Assembly: GCA_029779845.1 (NCBI GenBank)
Contig: JAKOZT010000129.1
Coordinates: 18,328 to 82,327, forward strand
From: Pseudomonadota bacterium
Lineage (GTDB): Bacteria > Pseudomonadota > Gammaproteobacteria > Burkholderiales > Burkholderiaceae_C
Reading direction: 5' to 3'
Length of the DNA: 64,000 nucleotides
Shown here: positions 25,819 to 35,911 of the stretch, one piece after another
Layout of the letters: every line of letters starts with the position of its first letter
How positions within the stretch are numbered: position 1 is the first letter of the stretch
Notes under the pieces: model-generated
Told to the model about the DNA's origin: nothing
The model's database searches: none
The model's input: only the letters and a program-made list of their open reading frames with translations
Made by a program: the position numbers and the translations under genes

Positions 25819-27906
25819 TCAAGCCAGGCCGGCGGCCGCCAGCAGCAGGTCGATCGCCTTGATGCCGACGAAGGGCACGAGCACGCCGCCCAGCCCGTAC
25901 ACCGGCAGGTTGCGGCGCAGCAGCGCGGCCGCGCCGACGGCGCGGTAGCGCACGCCCTTGAGCGCCAGCGGGATCAGCGCGACGATGATCAGCGCGTTGA
26001 AGATCACCGCCGACAGGATCGCCGAGGCCGGGCTGGCGAGCTGCATCACGTTCAACGCGCCGAGCTGCGGATAGGTGGCGACGAAGGCCGCCGGGATGAT
26101 CGCGAAATACTTCGCCACGTCGTTGGCGATGCTGAAGGTGGTCAGCGCGCCGCGTGTCATCAGCATCTGCTTGCCGGTCTCGACGATCTCGATCAGCTTG
26201 GTCGGGTTGCTGTCGAGGTCGACCATGTTGCCGGCCTCCTTGGCGGCCTGCGTGCCGCTGTTCATCGCCACCGCCACGTCGGCCTGCGCCAGCGCCGGCG
26301 CGTCGTTGGTGCCGTCGCCCGTCATCGCCACCAGCCGGCCGGCGGCCTGGTGCTCGCGGATCAGCGCCAGCTTGGCCTCGGGCGTGGCCTCGGCGAGAAA
26401 GTCGTCGACGCCGGCCTCGGCGGCGATCGCCGCGGCGGTCAGGCGGTTGTCGCCGGTCACCATCACGGTCTGGATGCCCATGCGGCGCAGCTGGGCGAAG
26501 CGCTCCTTGATGCCGCCCTTGACGATGTCCTTCAGCTCGACGAGGCCGAGCACGCGCGTGCCGTCGGCCACCACCAGCGGCGTGCTGCCGCGCCGCGCGA
26601 CTTCGTCCACGCTCGATTGCAGCGCGGCCGGCACGCTGCCGCCGAGCGCCTCGACGTGGCGGCGGATCGCATCGGCCGCGCCCTTGCGCAGCTGGCGGCC
26701 GCCGGCCAGGTCCACACCGCTCATGCGCGTCTGCGCGCTGAAGTGCACGAACTGCGCGCCGAGCGCCGCCACGTCGCGCTCGCGCAGCTTGAACTTCTGC
26801 TTGGCCAGCACGACGATGCTGCGGCCCTCGGGCGTCTCGTCGGCCAGCGAGGCGAGCTGCGCGGCGTCGGCCAGCTCGGCTTCGTTCACGCCGGGCGCGG
26901 GGATGAAGGCATGCGCCTGGCGGTTGCCGAGCGTGATGGTGCCGGTCTTGTCGAGCAGCAGCACGTCGACGTCGCCGGCCGCCTCCACCGCGCGGCCCGA
27001 GGTGGCGATCACGTTGGCCTGCATCATGCGGCTCATGCCGGCCACGCCGATCGCGCTGAGCAGCCCGGCGATCGTGGTCGGGATCAGGCACACCAGCAGC
27101 GCCACCAGCGTCGCCAGGCCCACCGGCGCGCCCGCGCCGCCGGCGCTGACGCCGAACACCGAGAACGGCAGCAGCGTGACCACGACGGCGAGGAAGACGA
27201 TGGTCAGCGCCACCAGCAGGATGGTCAGCGCGATCTCGTTGGGCGTCTTGCGGCGCCTGGCGTTCTCGACCATCGCGATCATGCGGTCGACGAAGGTCTC
27301 GCCGGGGTTCACCGTCACGCGCGCGACGAGCCAGTCCGACAGCACGCGCGTGCCGCCGGTGACGGCCGAGAAGTCGCCGCCCGATTCGCGGATCACCGGC
27401 GCGGATTCGCCGGTGATCGCGCTCTCGTCGACCGAGGCGACGCCGTCGATCACCTCGCCGTCGGCGGGCACCGTGTCGCCGCTTTCGACCAGCACCACGT
27501 CGCCGCGGCGCAGCGCGTCGGCCTCGATCGGGTGCCACTTCATCGCGCTGCGCTCCTCGCCGCGGCGATAGTCGGATTCGGCGCCTTCGAGCTTCTTGGC
27601 CCAGGTCTTCTTCTTCAGGCCGCGCAGCGAGGCGGCCTGCGCCTTGCTGCGCCCTTCGGCGAGCGCCTCGGCGACGTTGGCGAACAGCACGGTGAACCAC
27701 AGCCACAGCGTCACGCCGACGGTGAAGGCATCGGGCCGCGAGTCACCGCCAAAGAGCGCCAGCGCGGTGGTGAAGGCGCTGCCCACGTAGACGACGAACA
27801 TCACCGGGTTGCGCCACTGCACGCGCGGGTCGAGTTTGCGCAGCGCGTCGAGCAGCGCGGGGCGCAGCAGCACGGGGTCGAACAGGGCGAGGTTTTTTTT
27901 GCTCAT
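25819..27906 (-). CDS. kdpB: KdpB, P-type ATPase subunit of the Kdp potassium pump
   Basis: A 695-residue P-type ATPase. The phosphorylation motif [10 protein letters not shown] has its Asp near residue 319, where family members carry it. The actuator TGES motif occurs in [13 protein letters not shown], and the hinge motif in [17 protein letters not shown]. Membrane helices flank these domains. It hydrolyses ATP to drive potassium through KdpA. A poly-T run (TTTTTTT on the plus strand near 27894-27900) lies just inside its start and encodes Lys codons. Confidence 0.97.
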   Translation of the reverse strand: MSKKNLALFDPVLLRPALLDALRKLDPRVQWRNPVMFVVYVGSAFTTALALFGGDSRPDAFTVGVTLWLWFTVLFANVAEALAEGRSKAQAASLRGLKKKTWAKKLEGAESDYRRGEERSAMKWHPIEADALRRGDVVLVESGDTVPADGEVIDGVASVDESAITGESAPVIRESGGDFSAVTGGTRVLSDWLVARVTVNPGETFVDRMIAMVENARRRKTPNEIALTILLVALTIVFLAVVVTLLPFSVFGVSAGGAGAPVGLATLVALLVCLIPTTIAGLLSAIGVAGMSRMMQANVIATSGRAVEAAGDVDVLLLDKTGTITLGNRQAHAFIPAPGVNEAELADAAQLASLADETPEGRSIVVLAKQKFKLRERDVAALGAQFVHFSAQTRMSGVDLAGGRQLRKGAADAIRRHVEALGGSVPAALQSSVDEVARRGSTPLVVADGTRVLGLVELKDIVKGGIKERFAQLRRMGIQTVMVTGDNRLTAAAIAAEAGVDDFLAEATPEAKLALIREHQAAGRLVAMTGDGTNDAPALAQADVAVAMNSGTQAAKEAGNMVDLDSNPTKLIEIVETGKQMLMTRGALTTFSIANDVAKYFAIIPAAFVATYPQLGALNVMQLASPASAILSAVIFNALIIVALIPLALKGVRYRAVGAAALLRRNLPVYGLGGVLVPFVGIKAIDLLLAAAGLA

Positions 27907-27916
27907 GCGTTGTTCC

Positions 27917-29605
27917 TCAGCGCAGCCACGGCGCCAGGTGCTCGGCCACCGGCCCGAGCGCCAGCGCGGGCACGTAGTTCAGCAGGCCGACCAGCAGCAC
28001 CGTGCCGACCAGCAGCACGACGAACAGCGCTCCGTGGGTGGGCAGTGTGCCGGCGGTGGCGGCCAGGCGTTTCTTGGCCGCCAGCGAACCGGCCAGCGCG
28101 AGCACCGGCACGATCACGCCGAAGCGGCCGAACGCCATCGCCGCGGCCAGCATCAGGTTGTAGAAAGGCGTGTTGGCCGACAGGCCGGCGAAGGCGCTGC
28201 CGTTGTTGTTGGCCGCCGAGCTGAAGGCGTACAGCACTTCGCTGAAGCCGTGCGGCCCAGGGTTGAGGATGCCGGCGCGGCCGTCCGCCGCGAGCACCGC
28301 CACCGCCGTGCCTGCCAGCACCAGCAGCGGCGTGACGAGGATGGCGATGGACACCATCTTCATCTCGTGCGCCTCGATCTTCTTGCCCAGGTACTCGGGC
28401 GTGCGCCCGATCATCAGCCCGGCGATGAACACCGCCGTGAGCGCGAACACCAGCATGCCGTACAGGCCCGAGCCGACACCGCCGAAGACGACCTCGCCGA
28501 GCTGCATCAGCACCAGCGGCACCGCGCCGCCCAGCGGCGTGAGGCTGTCGTGCATCGCGTTGACCGCGCCGCAGCTCGCCGCGGTGGTGACGGCGGCGAA
28601 CAGCGCGGAGGCGTCGATGCCGAAGCGCACTTCCTTGCCTTCCATGTTGCCGCCGGCCGCATCGACGCCCAGCGCGGCCAGCGCCGGGTTGCCCTGCTGC
28701 TCGGCGACGTTGCCGGCGACGGAGAAGGCGACGAACAGCAGCGTCATCGCCGCCAGCACCGCCCAGCCCTGGCGCCGGTCGCCGACCATGCGGCCGAAGA
28801 CGAAGCACAGCGCCGCCGGGATCGCGAAGATCGCCAGCATCTGCAGGAAGCTGGAGACGGCCGTCGGATTCTCGAACGGGTGCGCCGAGTTGGCGTTGAA
28901 GAAGCCGCCGCCGTTGGTGCCGAGCATCTTGATGGCCAGCTGCGAGGCCACCGGGCCTTGCGCGATCAATTGCTCGGCGCCTTCCAGCGTCTTCAGCGGC
29001 GTGTAGGCCGAGAGGTTCTGCACCACGCCCAGCCCGGCCATCGCAACGGCCAGCACGATGCTCAGCGGCAGCAGCACCCACAGCGTGGCACGCGCGAGAT
29101 CGACCCAGACGTTCCCGATGGAGCCCGCCGAGTGGCGCGCGAAGCCGCGCGCCAGCGCGATCGCCACCGCGATGCCGGTGGCGGCGGAGAGGAAGTTCTG
29201 CACCGCCAGGCCGAGCATCTGCGTGAGGTAGCTCATCGTCGCCTCGCCGCCGTAGCCCTGCCAGTCCGTGTTGGTGACGAAGCTGACGGCGGTGTTGAAG
29301 GCCGAGTCGTGCGACACCGCGCCGAAGGCCTGCGGATTGAGCGGCAGCGCGCCTTGCGCGAGCTGCAGCGCGTAGAGCGCCAGCACGCCCAGCCCGTTGA
29401 AGAGCAGCAGCCCGAGCGTGTAGGCGCGCCAGCCCTGCTCCGCGCCCGGCTGCACGCCGGCCAGGCGCCACAGCGGCGCTTCGAGGCGCTGCACGAAGGC
29501 GAGGCGGCCGTCCATCGCCGCGTCGATCCAGCGCGACAGCGGCCAGGCCACGGCCAGCAGCAGCGCCAGCAAGGCGGCGAGCTGCGCCCAGGCCGCCGCG
29601 CTCAC
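27917..29605 (-). CDS. kdpA: KdpA, potassium-binding subunit of the Kdp pump
   Basis: A 562-residue channel-like subunit with about ten membrane helices. The GTG at 29605 overlaps the kdpF stop (GTGA) and is preceded by GGAGG. Selectivity-filter regions are visible: [55 protein letters not shown] and [15 protein letters not shown]. These four repeats bind potassium. It is followed by kdpB after 10 bp. Confidence 0.97.
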   Translation of the reverse strand: MSAAAWAQLAALLALLLAVAWPLSRWIDAAMDGRLAFVQRLEAPLWRLAGVQPGAEQGWRAYTLGLLLFNGLGVLALYALQLAQGALPLNPQAFGAVSHDSAFNTAVSFVTNTDWQGYGGEATMSYLTQMLGLAVQNFLSAATGIAVAIALARGFARHSAGSIGNVWVDLARATLWVLLPLSIVLAVAMAGLGVVQNLSAYTPLKTLEGAEQLIAQGPVASQLAIKMLGTNGGGFFNANSAHPFENPTAVSSFLQMLAIFAIPAALCFVFGRMVGDRRQGWAVLAAMTLLFVAFSVAGNVAEQQGNPALAALGVDAAGGNMEGKEVRFGIDASALFAAVTTAASCGAVNAMHDSLTPLGGAVPLVLMQLGEVVFGGVGSGLYGMLVFALTAVFIAGLMIGRTPEYLGKKIEAHEMKMVSIAILVTPLLVLAGTAVAVLAADGRAGILNPGPHGFSEVLYAFSSAANNNGSAFAGLSANTPFYNLMLAAAMAFGRFGVIVPVLALAGSLAAKKRLAATAGTLPTHGALFVVLLVGTVLLVGLLNYVPALALGPVAEHLAPWLR

Positions 29606-29697
29606 GAGAAGTCCTCCGGGCGCAGCAGCGCGGCGACGAGGTAGACGAACAGCCCCGCGGCGAGCAGCCCCGCGACGGCGAGAAAGACGGCATCCAT
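29602..29697 (-). CDS. kdpF: KdpF, small stabilising subunit of the Kdp pump
   Basis: A 31-residue single-helix protein: [20 protein letters not shown] followed by [11 protein letters not shown]. The layout (one helix then a short PEDF tail) matches KdpF. Its TGA overlaps the kdpA GTG start. The ribosome site GGAGG lies five bases before the ATG and falls within a small hairpin (29703-29719). Confidence 0.9.
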   Translation of the reverse strand: MDAVFLAVAGLLAAGLFVYLVAALLRPEDFS

Positions 29698-29702
29698 CGC
29701 AT

Positions 29703-29719
29703 CCTCCATTCGATGGAGG
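29703..29719 (-). promoter_or_regulatory. hairpin covering the kdpF ribosome site
   Basis: In the mRNA sense the sequence is CCTCCAT-CGA-ATGGAGG, a perfect 7-3-7 stem. The right arm contains the GGAGG that should bind the ribosome for kdpF, 5 bases before its ATG. If folded it would hide that site. Confidence 0.5.
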
Positions 29720-29767
29720 CATGCTGGGACGGCGGGCATCAACGCGGCGACAAGAGATCGCCGCCGC

Positions 29768-29786
29768 GCATCAAGAAGGCATCAAG
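29768..29786. promoter_or_regulatory. 11-bp-spaced direct repeats upstream of kdpF, possible KdpE site
   Basis: GCATCAAG occurs at 29768-29775 and 29779-29786, an 11-bp period. OmpR-family regulators bind direct repeats one helical turn apart, and kdpE is encoded in this operon. The repeats lie about 70-90 bp upstream of kdpF. Confidence 0.4.
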
Positions 29787-30471
29787 AACGCGGCTCGGCC
29801 GCCTTCGTTTCCTGCGCCACGTCGGCGTCGAAGCTCGCTTCGTGCATCGCCGCGTTCTCGCGCCGCCACATCGGGTAGGTGGCCTCGAAGGCTTCGACGA
29901 TGCGGTCGAGCGGCATGTCGTCGAAGGCGCCGTGCTGGTTGACGTACTCCATGTGGCGCTGGCCGGTCTTGTCGAAGGGGTGGTAGATCGAATCGCTGCG
30001 CCCGTCGAAATCCAGCGGCAGCAGGCCGAAGCGCTCGCACAGCTCGATGTTGAAGGCGGGCGTGGCCTTCACCCAGCGGCCTTCGAGCCACAGGTCGGTG
30101 TAGCCGTGCCAGACGAACAGGTCGGTCTGCAGCGTGCGGCGCAGCCGCTCGGTGCTGAGGTGGTTGCGCACGTCGGCATAGCCCACGCGCGCCGGGATGC
30201 CGGCTGCGCGCGCGGCGGCCGCCAGCAGCGCGGCCTTGGGCACGCACCAGCCGTAGCCCTGCGCGATGACGCTGCTGGCGCGCATGCCTTCGACGCTCAA
30301 GTCGATGCGGTAGGGGTCGTAGCGGAAGCCGTCGCGCACCGCGTAGGTGAGCGCGACGGCGCGCTCGCGATCGTCGGCGCCGACGGCGTGGGCGCGCGCG
30401 AAGGCGATCACGGCGGGATGGTCGCTGTCGATCAGCGCGGTGGGGGCGAGGCAGGCGGGGGTCGGTTCCAT
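29782..30471 (-). CDS. transglutaminase-like domain protein
   Basis: A 229-residue protein of the transglutaminase/cysteine-protease fold. Cys76 (GYGWCVPKAALLAA) and His122 (FVWHGYTDLWLEGRWVKATP) are in the catalytic positions. The third position, usually Asp, reads Thr137 (KATPAFN), as in this subgroup as I remember it. The C-terminal part contains DSIYHPFDKTGQRHMEYV. The start at 30471 (MEPTPACLAP) lies 3 bp from the ligase stop, so it may be cotranscribed. The substrate is unknown. Confidence 0.85.
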   Translation of the reverse strand: MEPTPACLAPTALIDSDHPAVIAFARAHAVGADDRERAVALTYAVRDGFRYDPYRIDLSVEGMRASSVIAQGYGWCVPKAALLAAAARAAGIPARVGYADVRNHLSTERLRRTLQTDLFVWHGYTDLWLEGRWVKATPAFNIELCERFGLLPLDFDGRSDSIYHPFDKTGQRHMEYVNQHGAFDDMPLDRIVEAFEATYPMWRRENAAMHEASFDADVAQETKAAEPRS

Positions 30472-30473
30472 CC

Positions 30474-32150
30474 CTACAGTGTGCCGCGACTGCGGGCGCG
30501 CTCCTCTTCCTGCAGGCGCAAGACCTTGCGCTGCACCTTGCCGGTGGTGGTCATCGGCAGCGCGGCGATGAACTCGATCTCCTTCGGGTACTCGTAGGGC
30601 GCGAGCTGGCCGCGCACGTGGCGCTGCAGTTCCTCGGCCAGCGCATCGCCGGGCTCGAAGCCGGGGGCGAGCACCACGTAGGCCTTCACCACGGCGCCGC
30701 GTTCGCGGTCGGGCTTGGGCACCACCGCGGCGTTCGCCACCGCCGGGTGCTTGACGAGGCAGTTCTCCACCTCGCTCGGCCCGATGCGGTAGCCCGCCGC
30801 CTTGAAGACGTCGTCGCTGCGCCCCTGGTACCAGAGATAGCCGTCGGCATCCATCACCGCGGTATCGCCGGTGCGGCACCACGAGTCGGCCGGGTCGCCG
30901 GTGTACTTGGCGCGCGTGGCCGCATCGTTCTTCCAGTAGCCGAGGAAGAACACCGGGTCGGGGTGGCCGTGCGCGTCGCGCCGGTGCAGCGCCACGTCGC
31001 CGGGCGTGCCGCGCGGGCATTCGTTGCCGGCGTCGTCGATCACCGCGACGCGGTGGCCCGGGTAGGCGCGGCCCATGCTGCCCGGCCGCGCCGGCCAGTG
31101 CAGCGCGCAGTTGCCGACGATGTAGTTGATCTCGGTCTGGCCGAACATCTCGTTGACCGTGATGCCCAGCGCATCGCGGCACCACGCGAACACCGCGTCG
31201 CCGACCGCCTCGCCGGCGCTCATGATGGCGCGCAGCCGGAGCGCATGACGCTCGCGCGGCGCGGGCACCGCCTTCATCATCGCCTTCAGCGCGGTGGGGA
31301 AGAGGAAGGTGTGCGTGACGCCGTGGCGCGCCATCAGCTCGAGGGCGCGCTCAGGCCCGAAGCGGCCCTGGTAGGCGACGATCTCGCGGCCGAAATAGAG
31401 CGTGGGCAGGAGCGCGTCCATCAGCCCGCCGGTCCAGGCCCAGTCGGCCGGCGACCAGAACACCGCATCGTCCTGCGGAAACCAGTTCTGGCTGCACACG
31501 AAGCCGCTGAGGTTGCCGATCAGCGCACGCTGCGGAATCAGCGCGCCTTTCGGCGGGCCGGTGGTGCCGCTGGTGTAGATCAGCACCGCGGCATCGTCGG
31601 CCTTGGTCTGCACCGCCGTGAATTCGGCGTGTTCGGCCCCGAGCGCGGCCTCCCAGTCGATGTCGCCCTGCCCCGCCGCCTCGCCCGCCGCGATCACGTG
31701 GCGCAGCGCGGGGCAGTGCGGCCGCGCGGCGCGCAGGTTGGCGATGGCGCTCTCGTCGGCGATCGCCGCCACCGCCTCGCTGTGCTGCAGGCGGTATTCG
31801 AGCGCATCGGGGCCGAACAGCATCGACAGCGGCATCGCCACCGCGCCGAGCTGCTGCACCGCCATGTTCGCCACCGCCGTCTCGAAGCGCTGCGGCATCA
31901 CGATCGCGACGCGCTCGCCGCGCCGCACGCCGAGCCGAGCGAGCGCGTTGGCGAGGCGGTTCGCATTGGCCTGCAGGTCGGCGTAGGTGAAGGCTGCGCG
32001 CCGGCCGTCTTCGTGCTCCCAGCGGATCGCGATGCGGTCCGGCGCCTCGCGCGCCCAGCGGCCGCAGCAGGCCTCGGCGATGTTGAAGTGCTCGGGAACG
32101 TGCCAGCGGAAGCCGGCGTACAGCGCCGCGTAGTGATCGGAGGATTCCAT
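30474..32150 (-). CDS. AMP-binding acyl-CoA synthetase (acetyl/medium-chain acyl-CoA ligase type)
   Basis: A 558-residue ANL-superfamily ligase. The ATG at 32150 (MESSDHYAALYAGFRW) matches the family N-terminus. Core motifs: the P-loop YTSGTTGPPKG, the A5-type NEMFGQTE, the GDTAVMDADGYLWYQGR hinge region and the catalytic Lys in TTTGKVQRKVLR near the C-terminus. It activates a carboxylic acid to its CoA thioester with ATP. Overall it looks like acetate or medium-chain acyl-CoA synthetases; the acid cannot be assigned. Confidence 0.92.
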   Translation of the reverse strand: MESSDHYAALYAGFRWHVPEHFNIAEACCGRWAREAPDRIAIRWEHEDGRRAAFTYADLQANANRLANALARLGVRRGERVAIVMPQRFETAVANMAVQQLGAVAMPLSMLFGPDALEYRLQHSEAVAAIADESAIANLRAARPHCPALRHVIAAGEAAGQGDIDWEAALGAEHAEFTAVQTKADDAAVLIYTSGTTGPPKGALIPQRALIGNLSGFVCSQNWFPQDDAVFWSPADWAWTGGLMDALLPTLYFGREIVAYQGRFGPERALELMARHGVTHTFLFPTALKAMMKAVPAPRERHALRLRAIMSAGEAVGDAVFAWCRDALGITVNEMFGQTEINYIVGNCALHWPARPGSMGRAYPGHRVAVIDDAGNECPRGTPGDVALHRRDAHGHPDPVFFLGYWKNDAATRAKYTGDPADSWCRTGDTAVMDADGYLWYQGRSDDVFKAAGYRIGPSEVENCLVKHPAVANAAVVPKPDRERGAVVKAYVVLAPGFEPGDALAEELQRHVRGQLAPYEYPKEIEFIAALPMTTTGKVQRKVLRLQEEERARSRGTL

Positions 32151-32229
32151 CCGCGCGAGCCTAAGGCGCCGGGCGCGCGCGCCACATCGGGTCAAGCCCC
32201 GAAGCGGGCTGGGCGGTAGAGTGCGGCGC

Positions 32230-33153
32230 ATGCACACATCTGCCGTCTACCTTCCGCGCCGCGCCGCGCGCAGCCTGTTCGTCACCGTGCGCGGCCTGCG
32301 CTACCACCTGCTCGCCTGGGGCGATGCCTCGCTCGCCACGCCCGAGCGCCCGCCGCTGGTGCTGCTGCACGGCTGGATGGACGTGGCCGCTTCGTTCCAG
32401 TTCATGGTCGATGCCCTGGAGGCCGACCGCTACATCGTCGCGGCCGACTGGCGCGGCTTCGGCCTGACCGATGCCGGCGGCGGCGATGCCTACTGGTTCT
32501 CCGACTACCTCGGCGACCTCGACGCGCTGCTCGACCACCCCGAGCTCGGCCTCGCCGGCCAGCCCATCGACCTGCTCGGCCACAGCATGGGCGGCAACGT
32601 CGTGATGCTGTACGCCGGTGTGCGGCCCGAGCGCATCCGCCGGCTGACCAACCTCGAAGGCTTCGGCATGCCGGCCACCGCGCCCGAGCAGGCGCCCAAG
32701 CGCTACCGCCAGTGGCTGGACGAACTGAAGGAGCCGATGCAGCTGCGCCCCTACGACACGCTCGCCGACGTGGCCGCGCGGCTGCGCAAGACCAACCCGC
32801 TGCTCAGCGAAGACAAGGCCGTCTGGCTGGCGCCGCACTGGGCGCGGCAGGATGGCGACGGGCGCTGGCAGATCCTCGGCGATCCCGCGCACAAGCGCGT
32901 CAACCCGCAGCTCTACCGCGTCGACGAGGTGCTGGCGTGCTGGAAGCAGATCGAAGCGCCGCTGCTGTGGGTGGAAGGCGACCGCACCGACGTCGAGAAA
33001 TGGTGGGGACACCGCTACCCGCGCAGCGAGTTCGAGCAGCGCCTGGCGGTGGTAGCGAAGGTCGAGCGCCACCTGCTCGCGCCGGCCGGGCACATGCTGC
33101 ACCACGACCAGCCCGAGGCGCTGGCGAGGCGGCTGGAGCGGTTCCTGGGCTGA
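32230..33153 (+). CDS. alpha/beta hydrolase
   Basis: A 307-residue hydrolase. The oxyanion loop HGWMD (47-51) and the nucleophile Ser119 in GHSMGG are clear, and the C-terminal His is in PAGHMLHHDQPEALA. The start at 32230 (MHTSAVYLPRRAARS) is preferred; a GTG nine bases upstream is possible. The leader looks like a normal cytosolic N-terminus. It is divergent from the acyl-CoA ligase, with about 80 bp between. The substrate is unknown. Confidence 0.9.
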   Translation: MHTSAVYLPRRAARSLFVTVRGLRYHLLAWGDASLATPERPPLVLLHGWMDVAASFQFMVDALEADRYIVAADWRGFGLTDAGGGDAYWFSDYLGDLDALLDHPELGLAGQPIDLLGHSMGGNVVMLYAGVRPERIRRLTNLEGFGMPATAPEQAPKRYRQWLDELKEPMQLRPYDTLADVAARLRKTNPLLSEDKAVWLAPHWARQDGDGRWQILGDPAHKRVNPQLYRVDEVLACWKQIEAPLLWVEGDRTDVEKWWGHRYPRSEFEQRLAVVAKVERHLLAPAGHMLHHDQPEALARRLERFLG

Positions 33154-33160
33154 GCGCCGC

Positions 33161-33664
33161 TCAGCGCTTCAACCCCAGCGCGCGCCGCACCATCTGCGCC
33201 GCCGACTCGCCCTTCGCGCGCTCGACTTCCTCGACGAGGTGCTGCGCCACCTGGCGCAGTTCCTCGATGCCGCTGGCCTTCTCGATCTCGAGCGCGAAGC
33301 GATAGCCCTTGAACAGGCCGAGCTGCTCCTTGGCCAGCGCGTTCAGGCTGTCGTACAGCTCGCGGTAGCTGAGCCCTTCGCCCGAGCCTGCCGAAGCAGC
33401 AGCCGGCGCCGCGGCAGCCTCGGCCGCCGGCGGCGCGGCCGGAGCGGCCGGGGCGCGCGAACGGCTCGTCTCCGCCACCAGCCCGGCATCGACCAGCAGC
33501 GCCAGGTCGGCGGGAGAGGAGCCCTGCACCATCGAGAGCAGCTGGTCGGCGCTGCGCGTCCCGTCGACGAGCACGAGCAGCGTGCGCGCGTGGCGCGGCA
33601 GCGCATGCGACCGGGCGCGGATCTCTGCCACGCCGGCTTCGGTCTTCGCGAGAGCACTCGGCAC
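33161..33664 (-). CDS. hypothetical protein, small regulatory-like
   Basis: A 167-residue protein. An N-terminal part (about 5-65, TEAGVAEIRARSHALPRHAR, LLVLVDGTRSADQLLSM) looks like a compact helical or winged domain, followed by an Ala/Pro linker (about 66-95). A C-terminal helical part (SYRELYDSLNALAKEQLGLF, LRQVAQHLVEEVERAKGE) follows. I have seen such two-part proteins in Burkholderiales without known function. It is convergent with the hydrolase, 7 bp away. Confidence 0.75.
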   Translation of the reverse strand: MPSALAKTEAGVAEIRARSHALPRHARTLLVLVDGTRSADQLLSMVQGSSPADLALLVDAGLVAETSRSRAPAAPAAPPAAEAAAAPAAASAGSGEGLSYRELYDSLNALAKEQLGLFKGYRFALEIEKASGIEELRQVAQHLVEEVERAKGESAAQMVRRALGLKR

Positions 33665-33802
33665 CTTGACTCCTCGGGACTGACAAGAACAGCCGCGCCG
33701 ATCCGGCGCGAGATTGACGCTGGCGCGACTATGGTCGAGAAATGCGCGTCATTGGGTGACGCCGGTCACACTTTGGGCCCCCACGTGCGCACAAGTACCG
33801 GC

Positions 33803-35911
33803 TCATGCCGGCTCGTCCGGCCGCCGGATCGCATCCACCAAGGCCGCCGAGGCCACCGGCGCGCGCGTCGCCAGGCTCACGGCGATCGCCACCGCGAAGG
33901 CCACCGGCACGCCGAACACGCCCGCGCCGTTGGCCTGGATGCCCCACCACAGCGGCTGCGCCGGGCCGTCGCCGAACCAGTTGCCCAGCACCGGGTGGCG
34001 CGTGGCCAGGTAGTACAGCGTCACGGCGAGGCCGGCGAGCATGCCGGCGCAGGCGCCCCAGCGGTTGGCGCGCTTCCAGAACACGCCCAGCAGCAGCGCC
34101 GGAAACAGCGTGGCCGCGGCGATCGAGAACACCGGCGTCACCAGGTGCAGGATGGTCGCCGCCTTGCGCGTGGCGGTGTAGGCCGCCAGCAGCGCCACCA
34201 CCATCAGCACCACCTTGGAGATGGCCACGCGCCGCGTCGGCGAGGCCTCGGGGTCGGCCATGCGGAAGTACAGGTCGTGCGTCAGCGCGTTGGCGGTGGT
34301 CAGCAGCAGGCCGTCGGCGGTGGACAGCGCCGCGGCCAGCGCGCCGGCCGCCACCAGGCAGCTCACCACGAAGGGCATGCCGCCGATGTCGGGCGCGGCC
34401 AGCACGAGGATGTCGCCGTTGATGCGCAGCTCGCCGAGCTGCAGGATGCCGTCGTGGTTGATGTCGACGGCCGACAGCAGCGTCGGGTCGACCCTCGACC
34501 ATTCGACGATCCAGGCCGGCAGCCGGTCGAAGCGCAGCCCGACCACGCCGCTGAACACCTCCGCCTTGAGCAGCAGCGCCAGCACCGGCGCGCTGAGGTA
34601 GATCAGCGCGATGAACAGCAGCGCCCAGCTCACCGAGCGGCGCGCCGCGCGCACGCTCGGCGTGGTGTAGAAGCGCGCCAGGATGTGCGGCATGCCGGCC
34701 GTGCCGGCCATCAGGCAGAACACCAGCGCGATGAAGTTGGCGCGCGAATCCTCGAAGAGCTTGCGCTGCGCCGGCGTGCCGTCGGGCTCGCCCTCGAAGG
34801 GCTGCACGTGCACCGGCATGCCGCCGAGCTGGGTGGCGCGCTGCAGCGCCTGCTGGCGCGCTCGCTCCCAGGTGTCGCGCGCGGCCGCGGCGTCCTGCGG
34901 CATCGCGTGCAGCGCGCGTTCGAGCGCGTGGATCTCGCGCACCGGCGCGCGCGCGGTGATGGCTTCCGAAATCCGCCGCTGCAGCGAGGCGCGCTCCTGC
35001 GCCAGCGAGCCCTCCACGTCGCGCAGCAGCTGCTCGTAGCGCTCGGCCTCGGCGCGGTGCAGCGCCATCACCTGCTGCTCGGCCGGGTCGTCGCGCAGCT
35101 CGCGCTCGCGCTCGGCGAGCTTGGGCAGCTGCACGCCCGCGGCGATCTGCGGCAGCGGAATGCCGGTCTGCTTGGCCGACAGCCACACCACCGGCAGCAT
35201 GAAGGCGATCAGCATCACGCCGTACTGCGCCACCTGCGTCCAGGTGACGGCGCGCATGCCGCCGAGGAAGGAGCACACCAGGATGCCGCCCAGCCCGACC
35301 AGCACGCCCAGCTCGAAGGCGAAGCCGGTCAGCCGCGAGGTGATCAGCCCCACGCCGTAGATCTGCGCCACCACGTAGATGAAGCAGATCAGCGCGCACA
35401 CCACCAGCCCGACCACGCGCGCGAACCAGCCGCCGTAGCGCTCGCCGAGGAAGTCGGGAATCGTGTACTGGCCGAACTTGCGCAGGTAGGGGGCCAGGCC
35501 GAAGGCGATCAGGCAGAAGCCGCCCGTCCAGCCGAGCACGTAGGCCAGCCCGCCGAAGCCGTTGATGTAGAGGATGCCGGTCAGGCTCATGAACGAGGCG
35601 ACGCTCATCCAATCGGCGCCGATCGCCATGCCGTTGTAGACCGCCGGCACGCGCCGCCCGGCGACGAAGTACTCGGCCGGCTGCATGGTGCGCGCCGCCA
35701 GCCCGATGCCGGCGTAGACGACCACCGGCCCGAGCAGGAACACCGCCGCGATCCAGCGCCGCGACAGGCCGGCCTGCTCGAGCGCGAACATCGCGCCGAG
35801 GAAGACGAGGAAGGCCGCCGCGGCGGCGATGTAGCGCCGGTCGACGCGGCGGCGGCGCTCCAGCGAGGCGGCGGCGGCCGCGTCCGGCGTGCCCGAACCG
35901 GCGCCGGTCAT
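33803..35911 (-). CDS. sodium:solute symporter, large subunit (VC_2705-type)
   Basis: A 702-residue SSS-family symporter. The ATG at 35911 overlaps the small-subunit stop. It has about 13 helices with FLLGPVVVYAGIGLAARTMQ, GADWMSVASFMSLTGILYIN and LGRYTIPDFL-like sequence (FGQYTIPDFLGERYGG). Between helices it carries a large hydrophilic insertion rich in charged residues (about 240-360, ERERELRDDPAEQQVMALHR), which defines this subfamily. The solute is unknown; monocarboxylates such as acetate are plausible because an acyl-CoA ligase lies nearby. Confidence 0.9.
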   Translation of the reverse strand: MTGAGSGTPDAAAAASLERRRRVDRRYIAAAAAFLVFLGAMFALEQAGLSRRWIAAVFLLGPVVVYAGIGLAARTMQPAEYFVAGRRVPAVYNGMAIGADWMSVASFMSLTGILYINGFGGLAYVLGWTGGFCLIAFGLAPYLRKFGQYTIPDFLGERYGGWFARVVGLVVCALICFIYVVAQIYGVGLITSRLTGFAFELGVLVGLGGILVCSFLGGMRAVTWTQVAQYGVMLIAFMLPVVWLSAKQTGIPLPQIAAGVQLPKLAERERELRDDPAEQQVMALHRAEAERYEQLLRDVEGSLAQERASLQRRISEAITARAPVREIHALERALHAMPQDAAAARDTWERARQQALQRATQLGGMPVHVQPFEGEPDGTPAQRKLFEDSRANFIALVFCLMAGTAGMPHILARFYTTPSVRAARRSVSWALLFIALIYLSAPVLALLLKAEVFSGVVGLRFDRLPAWIVEWSRVDPTLLSAVDINHDGILQLGELRINGDILVLAAPDIGGMPFVVSCLVAAGALAAALSTADGLLLTTANALTHDLYFRMADPEASPTRRVAISKVVLMVVALLAAYTATRKAATILHLVTPVFSIAAATLFPALLLGVFWKRANRWGACAGMLAGLAVTLYYLATRHPVLGNWFGDGPAQPLWWGIQANGAGVFGVPVAFAVAIAVSLATRAPVASAALVDAIRRPDEPA

